Shown here: positions 9,584-18,582 of the stretch, piece by piece
Position numbering within the stretch: position 1 is the stretch's first letter
Layout: each line of letters opens with the position of its first letter
Source of the DNA: Halodesulfovibrio aestuarii DSM 17919 = ATCC 29578
GTDB lineage: Bacteria; Desulfobacterota; Desulfovibrionia; Desulfovibrionales; Desulfovibrionaceae
Direction of reading: 5' to 3'
Assembly (NCBI RefSeq): GCF_000384815.1
Contig: NZ_ARQF01000021.1
Coordinates: forward strand, 992,001 to 1,056,000
DNA: 64,000 nucleotides
Notes under the pieces: generated by a model
What the model was told of the DNA's origin: nothing
The model's database searches: none
What the model saw: the letters and a program-made list of their open reading frames with translations, nothing else
Program-made: the position numbers and the translations under genes

Positions 9584-10390
9584 CTATAATAACTTATCTG
9601 CCTGAGACGGCGGAAGAGATTTTGGTTCGATAACGGTGCCACCTTCGACAGCGTTTTCTGGACTGATATCAATTGGGCCTCTGCCATCAATACTTGAATC
9701 AGCAATAAGCATTCTACCGTCGGAGGTAATAGCAGTTTTCTGATCAATGATGGCTATGCCGGTGCGTTCAAGAACTTCGCGTCTAAACGCGTATTCTTCA
9801 GCGACTCGACGAGTACGGTACATAAAATACATTTTGCAGACATAACTTACTATCCATGCTGCAACCAGACCAACACTGATCCAGATGGCGAGTTCTGCCG
9901 CAACTTCGCCAAGTTTTAGGATAAAACCTATAATAACATCCATATTATACAACAACATACCCACAAACAAGAACCCTGCAAGCAGAATTGTTGTAGGCAT
10001 ACCATTGATAAGATGAATCCAGTTTCGCATTCTTTCAGGAATATGTTCGTTGTCGACTTCAGACATTACAGGATCACCGTTGATAAAGCGGTTGAATCCC
10101 ATCCCAATGATCTGGATGATGAACATAACTGCAATTGGAGCGAGCAATACAGCGACAAGGTACGCTTTCCAAGGGAACAGGTACTCCATATTCCCATCAG
10201 CGGTTGGGTGCAGATTAGTAACACCGTGAAGTATAGCAACAACCGTTACTACACATTCAACAATGATGATACCGAGTGCAATGTATGTAAGAAGAGACTT
10301 TTTTTCTTTCTCGTTGAGGACAGCCCCCAAGCTGCCGGGCGCAAAAGAATGAGTGCTCTTTTTCTGGGTATCGTTTTCGGTTTCGCTCAT
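9584..10390 (-). CDS. Unknown membrane protein with cytoplasmic tail
   Basis: 268 residues. After a polar N-terminus there are hydrophobic segments at roughly 35-55, 75-100, 130-150 and 165-185. The region WISVGLVAAWIVSYVCKMYFMYRTRRVAEEYAF leads into a soluble tail of about 75 residues. AGGAGGA lies about 11 bases before the ATG. I do not recognise the family and see no catalytic motif. The next gene upstream on the same strand (10550) is about 160 bases away. Confidence 0.72.
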   Translation of the reverse strand: MSETENDTQKKSTHSFAPGSLGAVLNEKEKKSLLTYIALGIIIVECVVTVVAILHGVTNLHPTADGNMEYLFPWKAYLVAVLLAPIAVMFIIQIIGMGFNRFINGDPVMSEVDNEHIPERMRNWIHLINGMPTTILLAGFLFVGMLLYNMDVIIGFILKLGEVAAELAIWISVGLVAAWIVSYVCKMYFMYRTRRVAEEYAFRREVLERTGIAIIDQKTAITSDGRMLIADSSIDGRGPIDISPENAVEGGTVIEPKSLPPSQADKLL

Positions 10391-10549
10391 TATCCTATCT
10401 TCCTCCTACAGCAACAAGTGCTGATTTCTATACAGTCAAGGACTTGCTACAGGACTGAACTGTTTTTTTCAAGCATGTAAAAAAGAAAAAAAACTTTCTA
10501 TGCTGTTCAATATCCTGATTATTATAGGTGAAACGCAGGTTTCAGCACT

Positions 10550-10813
10550 TTATAGAAAACTCTGTATAGGATGTTCCGCTAAATAGTCCTGTACTTCGTT
10601 CGGCAACAAATCTTTTTCTATTGGTGCGAACCGCTTAACACGTGTTCCGTCTGCCAACTCTTTTTCCCCGTAAAATTCCGCCGCTGGCCGCGTAAACCAT
10701 GCGTAATCACTTGCGTAAAGTGTCCGATAGATAACAACCACTTCCTCTGTTGTTGTATCAAACGCTTCTGAGACTGTCTGATAGAACTTCCCCTTAAAAT
10801 GCCTGTAGTACAT
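10550..10813 (-). CDS. DUF1653 domain protein
   Basis: 87 residues. YYRHFKGKFYQTV at the N-terminus, then VVIYRTLYASDYAWFTRPAAEFYG, is the pattern of the DUF1653 family of small proteins of unknown function. The extra C-terminal 25 residues (IEKDLLPNEVQDYLAEHPIQSFL) are not part of the usual core. GAGG lies 5 bases before the start. A tiny co-directional gene at 10847-11020 ends 33 bases upstream, so the two may form a transcription unit. Confidence 0.8.
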   Translation of the reverse strand: MYYRHFKGKFYQTVSEAFDTTTEEVVVIYRTLYASDYAWFTRPAAEFYGEKELADGTRVKRFAPIEKDLLPNEVQDYLAEHPIQSFL

Positions 10814-10846
10814 GTAGCCTCACTCTATTCGACAATCACCGAAACG

Positions 10847-11020
10847 CTATTCATCTGCTATAATTACACTTTCAGAGAAACCGTCACAGTTTTGACAAGA
10901 AAAAAAAGAATACGGTTGATGTTCAAAGGCAATATATCCCCCTAGCACACCAAACCGTTGACTTAGAATAGCCTCGCAGTCTGCTTCTTGTAAAGTCTGC
11001 AAGTAAAACTTACCTGACAT
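10847..11020 (-). CDS. Small CxxC protein, 57 residues, unknown
   Basis: A 57-codon frame with ATG at 11020 and TAG at 10847. The product starts MSGKFYLQTLQEADCEAI and ends SCQNCDGFSESVIIADE, so it has one CxxC pair (residues 42 and 45) plus Cys15. GAGG/GGAG lies 2-4 bases before the ATG, rather close. The sequence composition looks protein-like and the gene lies 33 bases ahead of the DUF1653 gene on the same strand. The CxxC could bind metal or be redox-active, but no family is recognised. Confidence 0.5.
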   Translation of the reverse strand: MSGKFYLQTLQEADCEAILSQRFGVLGGYIAFEHQPYSFFSCQNCDGFSESVIIADE

Positions 11021-11097
11021 TACTCCTCTATCCCTATCCGTTAATATTCTTTGCTTTCAGGCGGGTTACGAAGCAATCCCCCGAAAAGAGGGCGTAA

Positions 11098-11146
11098 GAA
11101 AAGTCAAATCACCACAACATAATATGCTGTGATGATTTGACTTTTC
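11098..11146 (-). terminator. lutABC terminator
   Basis: A 20-base arm beginning aagtcaaatcaccacaacat pairs with its near-complement, ending in gacttttc on both strands. The two mismatches are wobble-compatible. It lies between the last lut gene and the small gene downstream. Confidence 0.75.
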
Positions 11147-11173
11147 TACATCACCCGATGTCGAGTGATTTCT

Positions 11174-11839
11174 TTACTCTGTAATGAAGACTATAAGGTC
11201 TGTAGGCCCGTGCACTCCAAATTGGAGAATCAATTCAATATCCGCAGTTTTTGAAGGGCCTGAAATAAGTAACGCATTCGTCGGAATATCCTTATTCCAT
11301 TTCAGTTTTTTAATGGCTTCCTGAAACGATGTGTATATCGTATCTGCCTCAACCACCACTACATGCAACGGCGGAACAATAGACATAAGCCGTGGTTCTT
11401 CTACCGTAGGCCACAGGATAACGGCTGCAGATTCCGCGATACCGCCAAGACTTCCTGTTACTGCACCGTCACAGGTAAACAGCTCTTCTTTAAATTGTTC
11501 GATAGTTTCTTTCCATGTAATGAGCTTACAAGAACTATCCTTTGCCCAGTTTGCGGCCAGAGCCTTTCCTACAGGAGTGTTCGGTGCATGGAGCAACGTC
11601 TTCTGTCCACGCTCCTCCACCAGTTTTTGCAGGGCTGGAACCCATTCTGTTCCCTTGGTACGGAACACTTCCGTCCGCACGGCACTCATACGTTCTGTAA
11701 ATTCTGCAATATTTTTATCTTTTGACTGACTTTTGATGTTCCAGACCTTTTTCTGCGGAATATAGGCGTCACGTCCATATTGCTGCGCATTGTACAGGCG
11801 GCTCAAGATGCGTTCTCTGCTTTCAGCACTGCTACTCAT
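11174..11839 (-). CDS. lutC: LUD-domain protein LutC (lactate utilisation)
   Basis: Third subunit of the LutABC iron-sulfur L-lactate dehydrogenase. 221 residues with the LUD fold. Typical segments are DGAVTGSLGGIAESAAVIL, PPLHVVVVEAD and the C-terminal SGPSKTADIELILQFGVHGPTDL. It overlaps the end of lutB by 8 bases, suggesting translational coupling. Order on the minus strand is lutA-lutB-lutC, as in the well-known Bacillus operon. No lactate permease gene adjoins it here. Confidence 0.93.
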   Translation of the reverse strand: MSSSAESRERILSRLYNAQQYGRDAYIPQKKVWNIKSQSKDKNIAEFTERMSAVRTEVFRTKGTEWVPALQKLVEERGQKTLLHAPNTPVGKALAANWAKDSSCKLITWKETIEQFKEELFTCDGAVTGSLGGIAESAAVILWPTVEEPRLMSIVPPLHVVVVEADTIYTSFQEAIKKLKWNKDIPTNALLISGPSKTADIELILQFGVHGPTDLIVFITE

Positions 11840-13262
11840 GACGCACCCCCTCTTTCTTTACTAAATCTTTAAGGCTGTTTTTCCCGAATTTTGGTTTACT
11901 GCGGACACTCATCCACGATTTCAGAGGCCCGACAGCAGGAAGCCACTTACCAAACAGAGCAAGCCCCTTAAGCATCATTTTGTTCATTGTCGGGCAAGTC
12001 TGTGACCGACGCCAGCCGCGCCACACCATGCTTTCCAGACAATTCTTTTTATAACCATGCCCAGCCACACTGGCGCCGTCACTGTTTCCGTAACTTTCAT
12101 CGCGCATACGGCGGATAATTTCAGGAATAGGGATTCGTACCGGACACGCCTCTGCACAGGCATCACAAAGAGAAGATGCTGTTGCAATAGCACCTTTAGG
12201 ATTCAGCCCTTCAAGCTGCGGAACAAGGATTTCACCAATCGGCCCCGGATAGGTAGAACCGTAGGCATGACCGCCAATGCGTGTAAATACAGGACAATGA
12301 TTCAAGCACGTTCCGCAGCGGATGCATTTAAGCACATCGCCAAGCTGCGGGTCGTTCATTATCTGTGAGCGCCCGTTGTCCAACAGCACAAGATGCACTT
12401 CTTTAGGGCCGTCACGCTCATCTTTCTTACGAGGGCCTGATATCATATTAAAATAGGTGGTAACGCGCTGCCCCGTGGCAGAACCGCATAGCAGCCGGTA
12501 GATTGCCGGAATGTCTTCCACGTTCTCCACAAGCTTTTCGATACCCATTAAAGCAATATGCAGCGGCGGCACGGTAGTGCACATGCGTCCGTTACCTTCG
12601 TTTTCGACAAGACACAGGGTTCCGGTCTCAGCAATACCGAAGTTTACGCCCGAAATCCCAGCATCCGCTGTTTTAAAATGCTCACGTAATGTACTGCGGA
12701 CGTTTGCCAGCATTACATCGACGTCTTCCGTGTACTCCATACCTTCAACATGTTCAGCCAGCACTTCCGCAATCTGTTTTCTGTTTTTATGCACGGCAGG
12801 AACAATAATGTGGGACGGTGGCTCATGGCACAGTTGAATAATGAATTCACCAAAATCTGTTTCAATTACTTCCTTTCCATGCTTTTCAAGGTAGGAATTC
12901 AGATGAATTTCTTCCGATGCCATGGATTTGCCTTTGACCACCTTCTTCGCAGAGTGATCTTCAAGAATAGAAAGAATAAGTTCGTTGGCATCCTTGGCAG
13001 TTTCTGCCCAATGGACAATGATGCCGTTTTTTATACATTGTGCTTCGAACCGTTCCAGCAGATCCGGCAGGTTTGCCAGCACGTCTTTTTTCATGGAACT
13101 GCCCACGTCACGCAGAAAGTCAGTCTCCTCCGGCGATGCAAACACGGTACTGCGCCGCTGAATAAGTGTATCCGTAGCGAAACGGAAGTTTGCCCGTAGC
13201 TGGCTGTCCGCCAGCGCCTCTGCCACGTTTTGCGCAAAATTAAACTTCTCGTTACTAGCCAT
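11832..13262 (-). CDS. lutB: LutB, iron-sulfur LUD protein
   Basis: Iron-sulfur subunit of the LutABC lactate oxidation complex. 476 residues: an N-terminal LUD domain (GISGVNFGIAETGTL, CTTVPPLHIALMGIEKLV) followed by two 4Fe-4S binding motifs, CIRCGTCLNHCPVFTRIGG and SLCDACAEACPVRIPIPEI, then a basic C-terminal tail (about 80 residues). It overlaps both lutA and lutC by 8 bases. The product is expected in the cytoplasm or at the membrane face, passing electrons from lactate to a carrier. Confidence 0.95.
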   Translation of the reverse strand: MASNEKFNFAQNVAEALADSQLRANFRFATDTLIQRRSTVFASPEETDFLRDVGSSMKKDVLANLPDLLERFEAQCIKNGIIVHWAETAKDANELILSILEDHSAKKVVKGKSMASEEIHLNSYLEKHGKEVIETDFGEFIIQLCHEPPSHIIVPAVHKNRKQIAEVLAEHVEGMEYTEDVDVMLANVRSTLREHFKTADAGISGVNFGIAETGTLCLVENEGNGRMCTTVPPLHIALMGIEKLVENVEDIPAIYRLLCGSATGQRVTTYFNMISGPRKKDERDGPKEVHLVLLDNGRSQIMNDPQLGDVLKCIRCGTCLNHCPVFTRIGGHAYGSTYPGPIGEILVPQLEGLNPKGAIATASSLCDACAEACPVRIPIPEIIRRMRDESYGNSDGASVAGHGYKKNCLESMVWRGWRRSQTCPTMNKMMLKGLALFGKWLPAVGPLKSWMSVRSKPKFGKNSLKDLVKKEGVRHE

Positions 13263-14007
13263 TGATACGCTCCCAGATAAACTCCGCTATATGCTGACCC
13301 TTCACATTAATATTTTCTTTTTCCATGTGCCCTGTAATATTCATCAGACACCCGCAGTCACCGCTAAGCACCACTGATGCACCGGTTGCTACCACATCAG
13401 CAACTTTATCTGACACCATGGCTCCGGATATTTCAGGCTGTTTGATGGAGAATGTGCCGCCAAATCCGCAACATTCACGCTCACGCTCCAGTTCTATCAG
13501 CTCGACATTGCTCAACTGCTTCAGCAACGCCTTGGAATCTGCAATACAGTTTGCCTCACGCATAGCATGACACGACGAATGCCATGTGGCCTTAATCGGC
13601 GTTCCCTTATCCTGATATACTGCGTGCGCGTGCTGGTGTAAGAATGTGGTCAACTCAATTACTCTTTCACTAAAACGTTTCACTGTGAAAAGATCAGGCG
13701 AATCTTTGAAAAGTTTCGGGTAATGCACTTGCATCATGCCCGCGCAGGAACCTGACGGCACAACAATCGGATAATCATGTTTTGCAAAAAGCTGCACTTG
13801 TTTCCACGCGACTTCTTTCGCTTCTTCAGGGAATCCGGAGTTATATGCAGGCTGCCCGCAACAGCTTTGCTCCATGGGGTACACAACCTCATACCCTTCC
13901 CGCTCTATGAGCCGAATTGCAGCCATTGCAGAATCTGCATACATCATATCCGCAAGACAAGTTCCAAAAAAATATACCGGTGTTTTCGCCGCGCTGACTT
14001 TCTTCAT
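13255..14007 (-). CDS. lutA: LutA, cysteine-rich (CCG) subunit
   Basis: First gene of the lut operon. 250 residues with two CCG cysteine-rich modules: EQSCCGQPAYNSG and RECCGFGGTFSIK, plus GTCLADMM and GSCAGMM. This is the heterodisulfide-reductase-type CCG fold found in LutA and glycolate oxidase subunit GlcF. I take ATG at 14007 rather than 14025, because AAGGG lies 6 bases before it. The upstream region (14008-14180) is shared with the divergent marC-family gene. Confidence 0.94.
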   Translation of the reverse strand: MKKVSAAKTPVYFFGTCLADMMYADSAMAAIRLIEREGYEVVYPMEQSCCGQPAYNSGFPEEAKEVAWKQVQLFAKHDYPIVVPSGSCAGMMQVHYPKLFKDSPDLFTVKRFSERVIELTTFLHQHAHAVYQDKGTPIKATWHSSCHAMREANCIADSKALLKQLSNVELIELERERECCGFGGTFSIKQPEISGAMVSDKVADVVATGASVVLSGDCGCLMNITGHMEKENINVKGQHIAEFIWERING

Positions 14008-14180
14008 GTTCCACCCTTTAATCACAAGCTTAATTGACTGTAAAAACTATCTTTTTACAACTTTAAAAAACGCTTGATTAGTTACACGAACAAGCATACA
14101 AGCGTCCTCACGCTTTCGACTAATTATCAATTTTTAACGTACCACCCAGCAATATTATTGTCTTTTATAGCAGGAAAACC

Positions 14181-14801
14181 ATGCCAACAATCATGATGCT
14201 TAATTCGTTTACTGAAACCTACGTCAAATTTTTCTTCATACTGACCCCGTTCTTCGTGATCAGTATGTTTTTGGCGCTTACCGTTGACATGCCTAAAGAA
14301 AAACAGCGTAAAACAGCAATCCGTACAACATTTGCCGTTATCATTGCAGCATTCACGCTGTTTTATTTTGGCAATACCCTTTTTGCTATCTTCGGAATTA
14401 CGCTTGATGCATTCCGAATCGGCTCTGGTGCGCTGCTGTTCCTGTCCGCAGTACATCTTATTCAAGGAACTAAAGCGCCTATAAAAAATCCGGGCGATAT
14501 CGAAGAAGATGCCGATATCAGCGTTGTTCCGCTTGCTATCCCTGTTGTTATCGGCCCTGCGACTATTGGTACCCTGCTCATCATGGGTGCACAGATCACG
14601 GATACCCCAACCCGCATTGCAAGCAGCTTCGGACTCCTCGCTGCTATCCTCTCTGTAGGATTCCTGCTCTACGTAGCTCCGCACATCCAGAGGGTCATCG
14701 GCACAATCGGTCTCTCCATCATGAGTAAGATCAGCGGCCTTATCCTCTCCGCAATCTCTGCACAGATTGTGTTTACAGGTATTAAAAATTTCCTGTTCTA
14801 G
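14181..14801 (+). CDS. MarC-family integral membrane protein
   Basis: 206 residues with six predicted helices. MarC-family features are the N-terminal FFFILTPFFVISMFLALT, GSGALLFLSAVHLIQG, the central VPLAIPVVIGPATIGTLLIMG and the C-terminal LILSAISAQIVFTGIKNF. The family was once linked to antibiotic resistance, but its function is unsettled. AGGA lies 6 bases before the ATG. It is followed by its own terminator. Confidence 0.9.
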   Translation: MPTIMMLNSFTETYVKFFFILTPFFVISMFLALTVDMPKEKQRKTAIRTTFAVIIAAFTLFYFGNTLFAIFGITLDAFRIGSGALLFLSAVHLIQGTKAPIKNPGDIEEDADISVVPLAIPVVIGPATIGTLLIMGAQITDTPTRIASSFGLLAAILSVGFLLYVAPHIQRVIGTIGLSIMSKISGLILSAISAQIVFTGIKNFLF

Positions 14802-14816
14802 TCTAATCCATATCAT

Positions 14817-14863
14817 AAAAAACTCAAAAAGCCAGAACAGTTATTCTGGCTTTTTGAGTTTTT
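14817..14863. terminator. Strong terminator between marC-family gene and the small minus-strand frame
   Basis: aaaactcaaaaagccagaa and its complement form a stem of about 19 bp around a 6-base loop and end in T-runs on both strands. It can end the marC-family transcript and also that of the small minus-strand frame at 14891-15007. Confidence 0.9.
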
Positions 14864-14890
14864 CTCCGGCGACTCTCAGAAGTACAAGAA

Positions 14891-15007
14891 CTACTTATCG
14901 TCTCCGGCAGGAGCTGACAGACTCTGTCCCCATTTAATTTTTTTGATGCGCAATAATCCCTCTCTCCAACGAGATATCTTTTTCTTCATCCCAATAATGC
15001 TTCCCAT
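14891..15007 (-). CDS. Possible 38-residue basic peptide
   Basis: An ATG at 15007 with AAGG 5 bases upstream opens a 38-codon frame ending at 14891, just upstream (on this strand) of the strong terminator at 14817-14863. The product starts MGSIIGMKKKISRWREGLL, is rich in Lys and Arg, and ends in a polar tail (SLSAPAGDDK). It lies between marC (plus) and the lipase (plus). No family is recognised, and it could be chance. Confidence 0.35.
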   Translation of the reverse strand: MGSIIGMKKKISRWREGLLRIKKIKWGQSLSAPAGDDK

Positions 15008-15035
15008 TCTAACCTTTTCTTATTATTAGTAGATC

Positions 15036-15893
15036 ATGATACTACTCTGTACCTTGCTACTTTTATTTATACTGGGATGCTACGTATTCGCAGTTGTGAC
15101 GTACCTGCTCTACTGGTACGAACACCAGTCACGAATTGAGAGCCTGTTTGACTCACGCGAAAATGCGCTCCGCGCTGTGCACCGTGGTGTTTTTTCAGCG
15201 TTCAAAGCACAGATTTTTGTTTTCAGCATGTATTTCGGAGGCACGATTGTTCAGCGCTGGAAAAACAGAAATTCACTGCCACTCGCAGCAACTGAATATC
15301 CAATAATTATGGTTCATGGTTTATTCCATAACTGTTCTGCCTGGTTTTTATACCGCCGCTGGTTCAAAAAATACGGTCTGACCAACTGTGCAACATTTAC
15401 CTATTCGAGCCGTAAAGCGTTTGACGTAGTAAGCGCTGAGTTGACCAGCTATCTGGAAACAGTTCTGGAACAAGAGCCGGCAATAAGGCCAGTGCTTATC
15501 GGTCATAGTCTCGGTGGGCTGCTGCTGCGCGACTGGCTGGCACGCTCTGAATATGCTGACAGGGTTGCAGGAGTAATCACGCTGGGCGCCCCCATGCAGG
15601 GAAGCAAGCTGGCAACATTTGCAGCAACATCACTTGGAAGACAGCTGGATTTCAAGGGGCAGGTAATTCAACAAATAGAAAAACAAGAGCAAGCTCACGC
15701 TGCTCATAATGTACCGTGCTACATGTTCTATTCCCCTGTAGACAACATGGTGCTACCTCAGAATAGCGTGGCAACACCTTTAAAAAACTGGAGAGCGATC
15801 AAAACAAGACCTGTAAGCCACCTCGCGATGCTCTTCGACAAAACAATTGCGAATCAGGTTGCGGAAACAACAAAAACTATTTTTAAAAAATAA
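15036..15893 (+). CDS. Alpha/beta hydrolase, triacylglycerol-lipase-like
   Basis: 285 residues. An N-terminal membrane anchor (residues 2-26) is followed by an alpha/beta hydrolase fold: the oxyanion strand YPIIMVHGLFHN, the nucleophile elbow IGHSLGG, then ITLGAPMQGSKLA, as in esterase/lipase families. The acid is probably in YSPVDNMV and the His in RPVSHLAML. It is likely tethered to the inner membrane with the catalytic part outside or at the periplasmic face. The ribosome site is weak. Substrate unknown. Confidence 0.85.
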   Translation: MILLCTLLLLFILGCYVFAVVTYLLYWYEHQSRIESLFDSRENALRAVHRGVFSAFKAQIFVFSMYFGGTIVQRWKNRNSLPLAATEYPIIMVHGLFHNCSAWFLYRRWFKKYGLTNCATFTYSSRKAFDVVSAELTSYLETVLEQEPAIRPVLIGHSLGGLLLRDWLARSEYADRVAGVITLGAPMQGSKLATFAATSLGRQLDFKGQVIQQIEKQEQAHAAHNVPCYMFYSPVDNMVLPQNSVATPLKNWRAIKTRPVSHLAMLFDKTIANQVAETTKTIFKK

Positions 15894-15987
15894 TTTTTTC
15901 TTTCTGCACAACTTTCATTTCCCGCCTGTTAGTCTTTTTATGTTCGATAGTAAGAGTACAAGAGCTCACGTAATATTAGGATAAAAC

Positions 15988-16023
15988 AAGCGATAGCCCT
16001 TACCAAATGGGGGCTTTTTGCTT
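15988..16023 (+). terminator. Terminator after lipase gene
   Basis: agccc and gggct form the inner stem, with aagc/gctt pairing outside and a T-run after the stem. The stem is modest. Confidence 0.6.
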
Positions 16024-16231
16024 GTCCATCTCTGCGTGATATTGTATTGAACAAACACACAATGTTTCTAGTCATGATTTTGACACACACCTCTCCTCCA
16101 CTATCTTCCCTTCCCGTTTCACCTAGAGTTCCAAGATCACAGCTGATTCGGCACACATTTTGCTCAAACAGAGCATACGCCACTATTATCATTTTGATCG
16201 GCAAATCTTGCCGCATTTTTTGGAGGATACC

Positions 16232-17704
16232 GTGATCGGCCAAACTAAGAAGCTCATGTGGGGACTGGGCATCAATGATGAAGATGCAGAAGTCATTCAG
16301 CACGCCGCTGGAGATCGATTCGCACTTAGTTGCTTTCCCATCGGTGTTACTCCAACGATTGACCAGCTGGAAACAGAAGAGCCGTGCCTTCTCTGGATCT
16401 CAAAACAGGGGTGGGATACTCTCAAGACGCTTCCAGCAAGCAGTATTGCACATCTAGAAGTAATGTCACGCATCCTTATTATGGGTGGTGACTACGATCT
16501 TGCAGAGCTTGAATCATTACTTGAATGTGGTTTTACCGAAATCATCAAGCCGCCTATTACAGAATCACGAGCCCGTGAAGTCTTGCTTTCCGCAGTTGAA
16601 ACACAGAATCTGTATCAGGACATCATGCACATGACGCGCGAGATTTGTCTGGATCGCGAAATTCTGGAACGCAAGAACGACATGCTCAGCTTCATCATAT
16701 CCTTTCTGGAAAAGGTCACACAGCATCTTGACCCGACAGAAATTTTACGCGCAGCTCAGACAGAGCTTAAAACCCTGCTGCCAGTTTCAGCCATTAATGC
16801 TATCTGCTGGTCCCCGCAGGACACAACAAACATCCACGCATCCGTGTATGTTGCCAGCAGCAAAAAAGACAGCATTGCAAATAGATGGACAGAAAAACTT
16901 AAAGCGCATGCAGAGGGTTTGCTCGGCGAAGCAGTTGTCAGCACAGACATGAACTACATGGGCACTGTTACCACAGACATTTTGCCTTCTTCCGACTCAC
17001 TGCTTGCAGTTAACCTTGAGCACAGCGGTGTAACTTTTGGTGTAGTCATGATCCAGTGTCATGAACAGCCACAGCTCGGCAAAGATCAAATACAAATTTT
17101 ACAGTCTGCACTTTCACATCTCACGCTGGGGCTTAACAATGCCATGCTGTATACGTCCGCACAGCACGATGCAGACATTGACGGTTTGACGCAGCTGTAC
17201 AACAGACGCCACTTCGAGACGCGCCTTCAGGAAGAAGACTTCAGACACAGAAGGTACGGCCACTCGTTATGTCTGATGATTGCAGACATCGATAACTTCA
17301 AACGGATTAATGATTCACACGGTCACCTTGCCGGTGATGCTGTATTAAGAGACTTCAGCAAAATCCTTGAGACTTCGCTCCGCACTTCCGACTATATTGC
17401 ACGGTTCGGTGGCGAAGAGTTTGCGGTAATACTTCCATGCACTCCTGCCAGCCACGCAGCGTTATTGGCAGAACGAATCCGTATTCAAATTGAACAGCAT
17501 GATTTTGTTACGGACAAAGGAATACTTAACGCTACTGCCAGCTTTGGCGTAGCCTGTATTGATCTTACCCGTGAGGAGCCTCCTGTGGAGATGATCCGTC
17601 GGGCAGACGCCGCGCTCTATTGTGCTAAAGATGAAGGCAAGAATCAGGTAAGCATTCTATATCCGGACAATAGCCTTTTGGTTGCCGGAGGTTATGCAAC
17701 TTGA
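16232..17704 (+). CDS. Diguanylate cyclase with receiver-like and GAF-like N-terminus
   Basis: Makes c-di-GMP from two GTP. I start at GTG 16232, which has GGAGG 5 bases upstream, instead of the ATG at 16160; this gives 490 residues. The N-terminus (about 1-130) resembles a degenerate response-regulator fold (MSRILIMGGDYDLAELESLLECGFTEIIKPP). The middle (about 180-310) looks GAF-like. The C-terminal GGDEF domain has FGGEEFAV and an intact upstream RxxD (RTSD), the allosteric inhibition site. DGLTQLYNRR and IADIDNFKRIND are the other GGDEF hallmarks. Active synthase is likely. Confidence 0.92.
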   Translation: MIGQTKKLMWGLGINDEDAEVIQHAAGDRFALSCFPIGVTPTIDQLETEEPCLLWISKQGWDTLKTLPASSIAHLEVMSRILIMGGDYDLAELESLLECGFTEIIKPPITESRAREVLLSAVETQNLYQDIMHMTREICLDREILERKNDMLSFIISFLEKVTQHLDPTEILRAAQTELKTLLPVSAINAICWSPQDTTNIHASVYVASSKKDSIANRWTEKLKAHAEGLLGEAVVSTDMNYMGTVTTDILPSSDSLLAVNLEHSGVTFGVVMIQCHEQPQLGKDQIQILQSALSHLTLGLNNAMLYTSAQHDADIDGLTQLYNRRHFETRLQEEDFRHRRYGHSLCLMIADIDNFKRINDSHGHLAGDAVLRDFSKILETSLRTSDYIARFGGEEFAVILPCTPASHAALLAERIRIQIEQHDFVTDKGILNATASFGVACIDLTREEPPVEMIRRADAALYCAKDEGKNQVSILYPDNSLLVAGGYAT

Positions 17705-17786
17705 CCTCATAACGAATAGAGCCTATTTACGTTGCCGAAAAATCGGGCTGTTTTCCCGGTTTTAATCGCTTCAAGGAGTATTCGTC

Positions 17787-18473
17787 GTGAACGAAGTATT
17801 ATGGATTAGCTTCGCAATTACAGACCTCTGTATTGCACTGATGCTCTATAGGTTCTTTGGCAGGATCGGCCTGTTTGCCGTTATTGTCTTCAACCTTCTT
17901 CTTTGTAACCTTCAGGTTCTTAAAACTGTAGAGTTATTCGGGCTTACTACAACGCTCGGTAATATTCTCTATGCCGGAGTGTTCCTGGCAACGGACATGC
18001 TCAGTGAATTCTACGGAAAGCGCGAGGCACAAAAAGGCGTCCTGCTTGGTTTTGTCACCCTCGTCCTTATGACTGTATACATGCAAATTGCTCTGCATTT
18101 TGCACCTGCTGCAGACGATTTTGCACAACCGCATCTGGAAGCCATTTTCGGATTCCTTCCACGCATCGCGGTTGCGTCCATGCTCGCCTACCTTACATCA
18201 CAAATGCACGATGTATGGGCGTTCCATTTCTGGAAAGAAAAAACGAACGGCAGAATGCTGTGGCTGCGCAACAACGCATCAACGCTTGTTTCGCAATTTC
18301 TCGATTCCACTATCTTCTGCCTTATCGCCTTCTACGGCGTATTCCCCACAGCAGTTCTTGTGGAGATTCTTATCACTACAATAATCTTTAAAGCTGTTGT
18401 GTCTCTTTTGGACACACCGTTTATCTATCTTGCAAGACGGGTGCACGCCGCACTTCCAGAACATGCGCACTAA
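17787..18473 (+). CDS. VUT-family transporter, YhhQ-like (queuosine precursor)
   Basis: 228 residues of vitamin/queuosine precursor uptake transporter (VUT/YhhQ, DUF165). GTG start at 17787 with AAGGAG 8 bases upstream. The family signature FLATDMLSEFYGKREAQKGV is present, followed by six hydrophobic helices. YhhQ of E. coli imports 7-cyano/7-aminomethyl-7-deazaguanine precursors for tRNA queuosine; the same role is inferred here. I looked for a preQ1 riboswitch upstream and found none. Confidence 0.88.
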   Translation: MNEVLWISFAITDLCIALMLYRFFGRIGLFAVIVFNLLLCNLQVLKTVELFGLTTTLGNILYAGVFLATDMLSEFYGKREAQKGVLLGFVTLVLMTVYMQIALHFAPAADDFAQPHLEAIFGFLPRIAVASMLAYLTSQMHDVWAFHFWKEKTNGRMLWLRNNASTLVSQFLDSTIFCLIAFYGVFPTAVLVEILITTIIFKAVVSLLDTPFIYLARRVHAALPEHAH

Positions 18474-18499
18474 GTAACACACATTTAGTTAACAAAATT

Positions 18500-18521
18500 C
18501 CCTAGGTCATATTACCTAGGG
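18500..18521. repeat. Inverted repeat ccctaggt/acctaggg
   Basis: Two 8-base arms around a 6-base spacer, 27 bases past the transporter stop. There is no T-run, so it is not an obvious terminator; it may be an operator or RNA stem. Confidence 0.55.
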
Positions 18522-18540
18522 CGCGCAAGATAACTGTTAA

Positions 18541-18582
18541 AAACAGCCCAAGTCCTCTCAGGTGCTTGGGCTGTTTTTTTGT
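18541..18582 (+). terminator. Terminator after VUT transporter
   Basis: aaacagcccaag and cttgggctgttt form a 12-bp stem with a 12-base loop followed by at least seven T residues. Confidence 0.9.

Noticed and set aside
14127-14816. 229-codon minus-strand frame opposite marC-family gene
   Set aside because: It shadows a well-supported membrane protein, and its product is a run of charged and Cys residues without motif.
17705-17786. preQ1 riboswitch ahead of the VUT/YhhQ transporter
   Set aside because: No class I core or A-rich tail is visible; only a short stem near 17740-17763 that might be a weak terminator.
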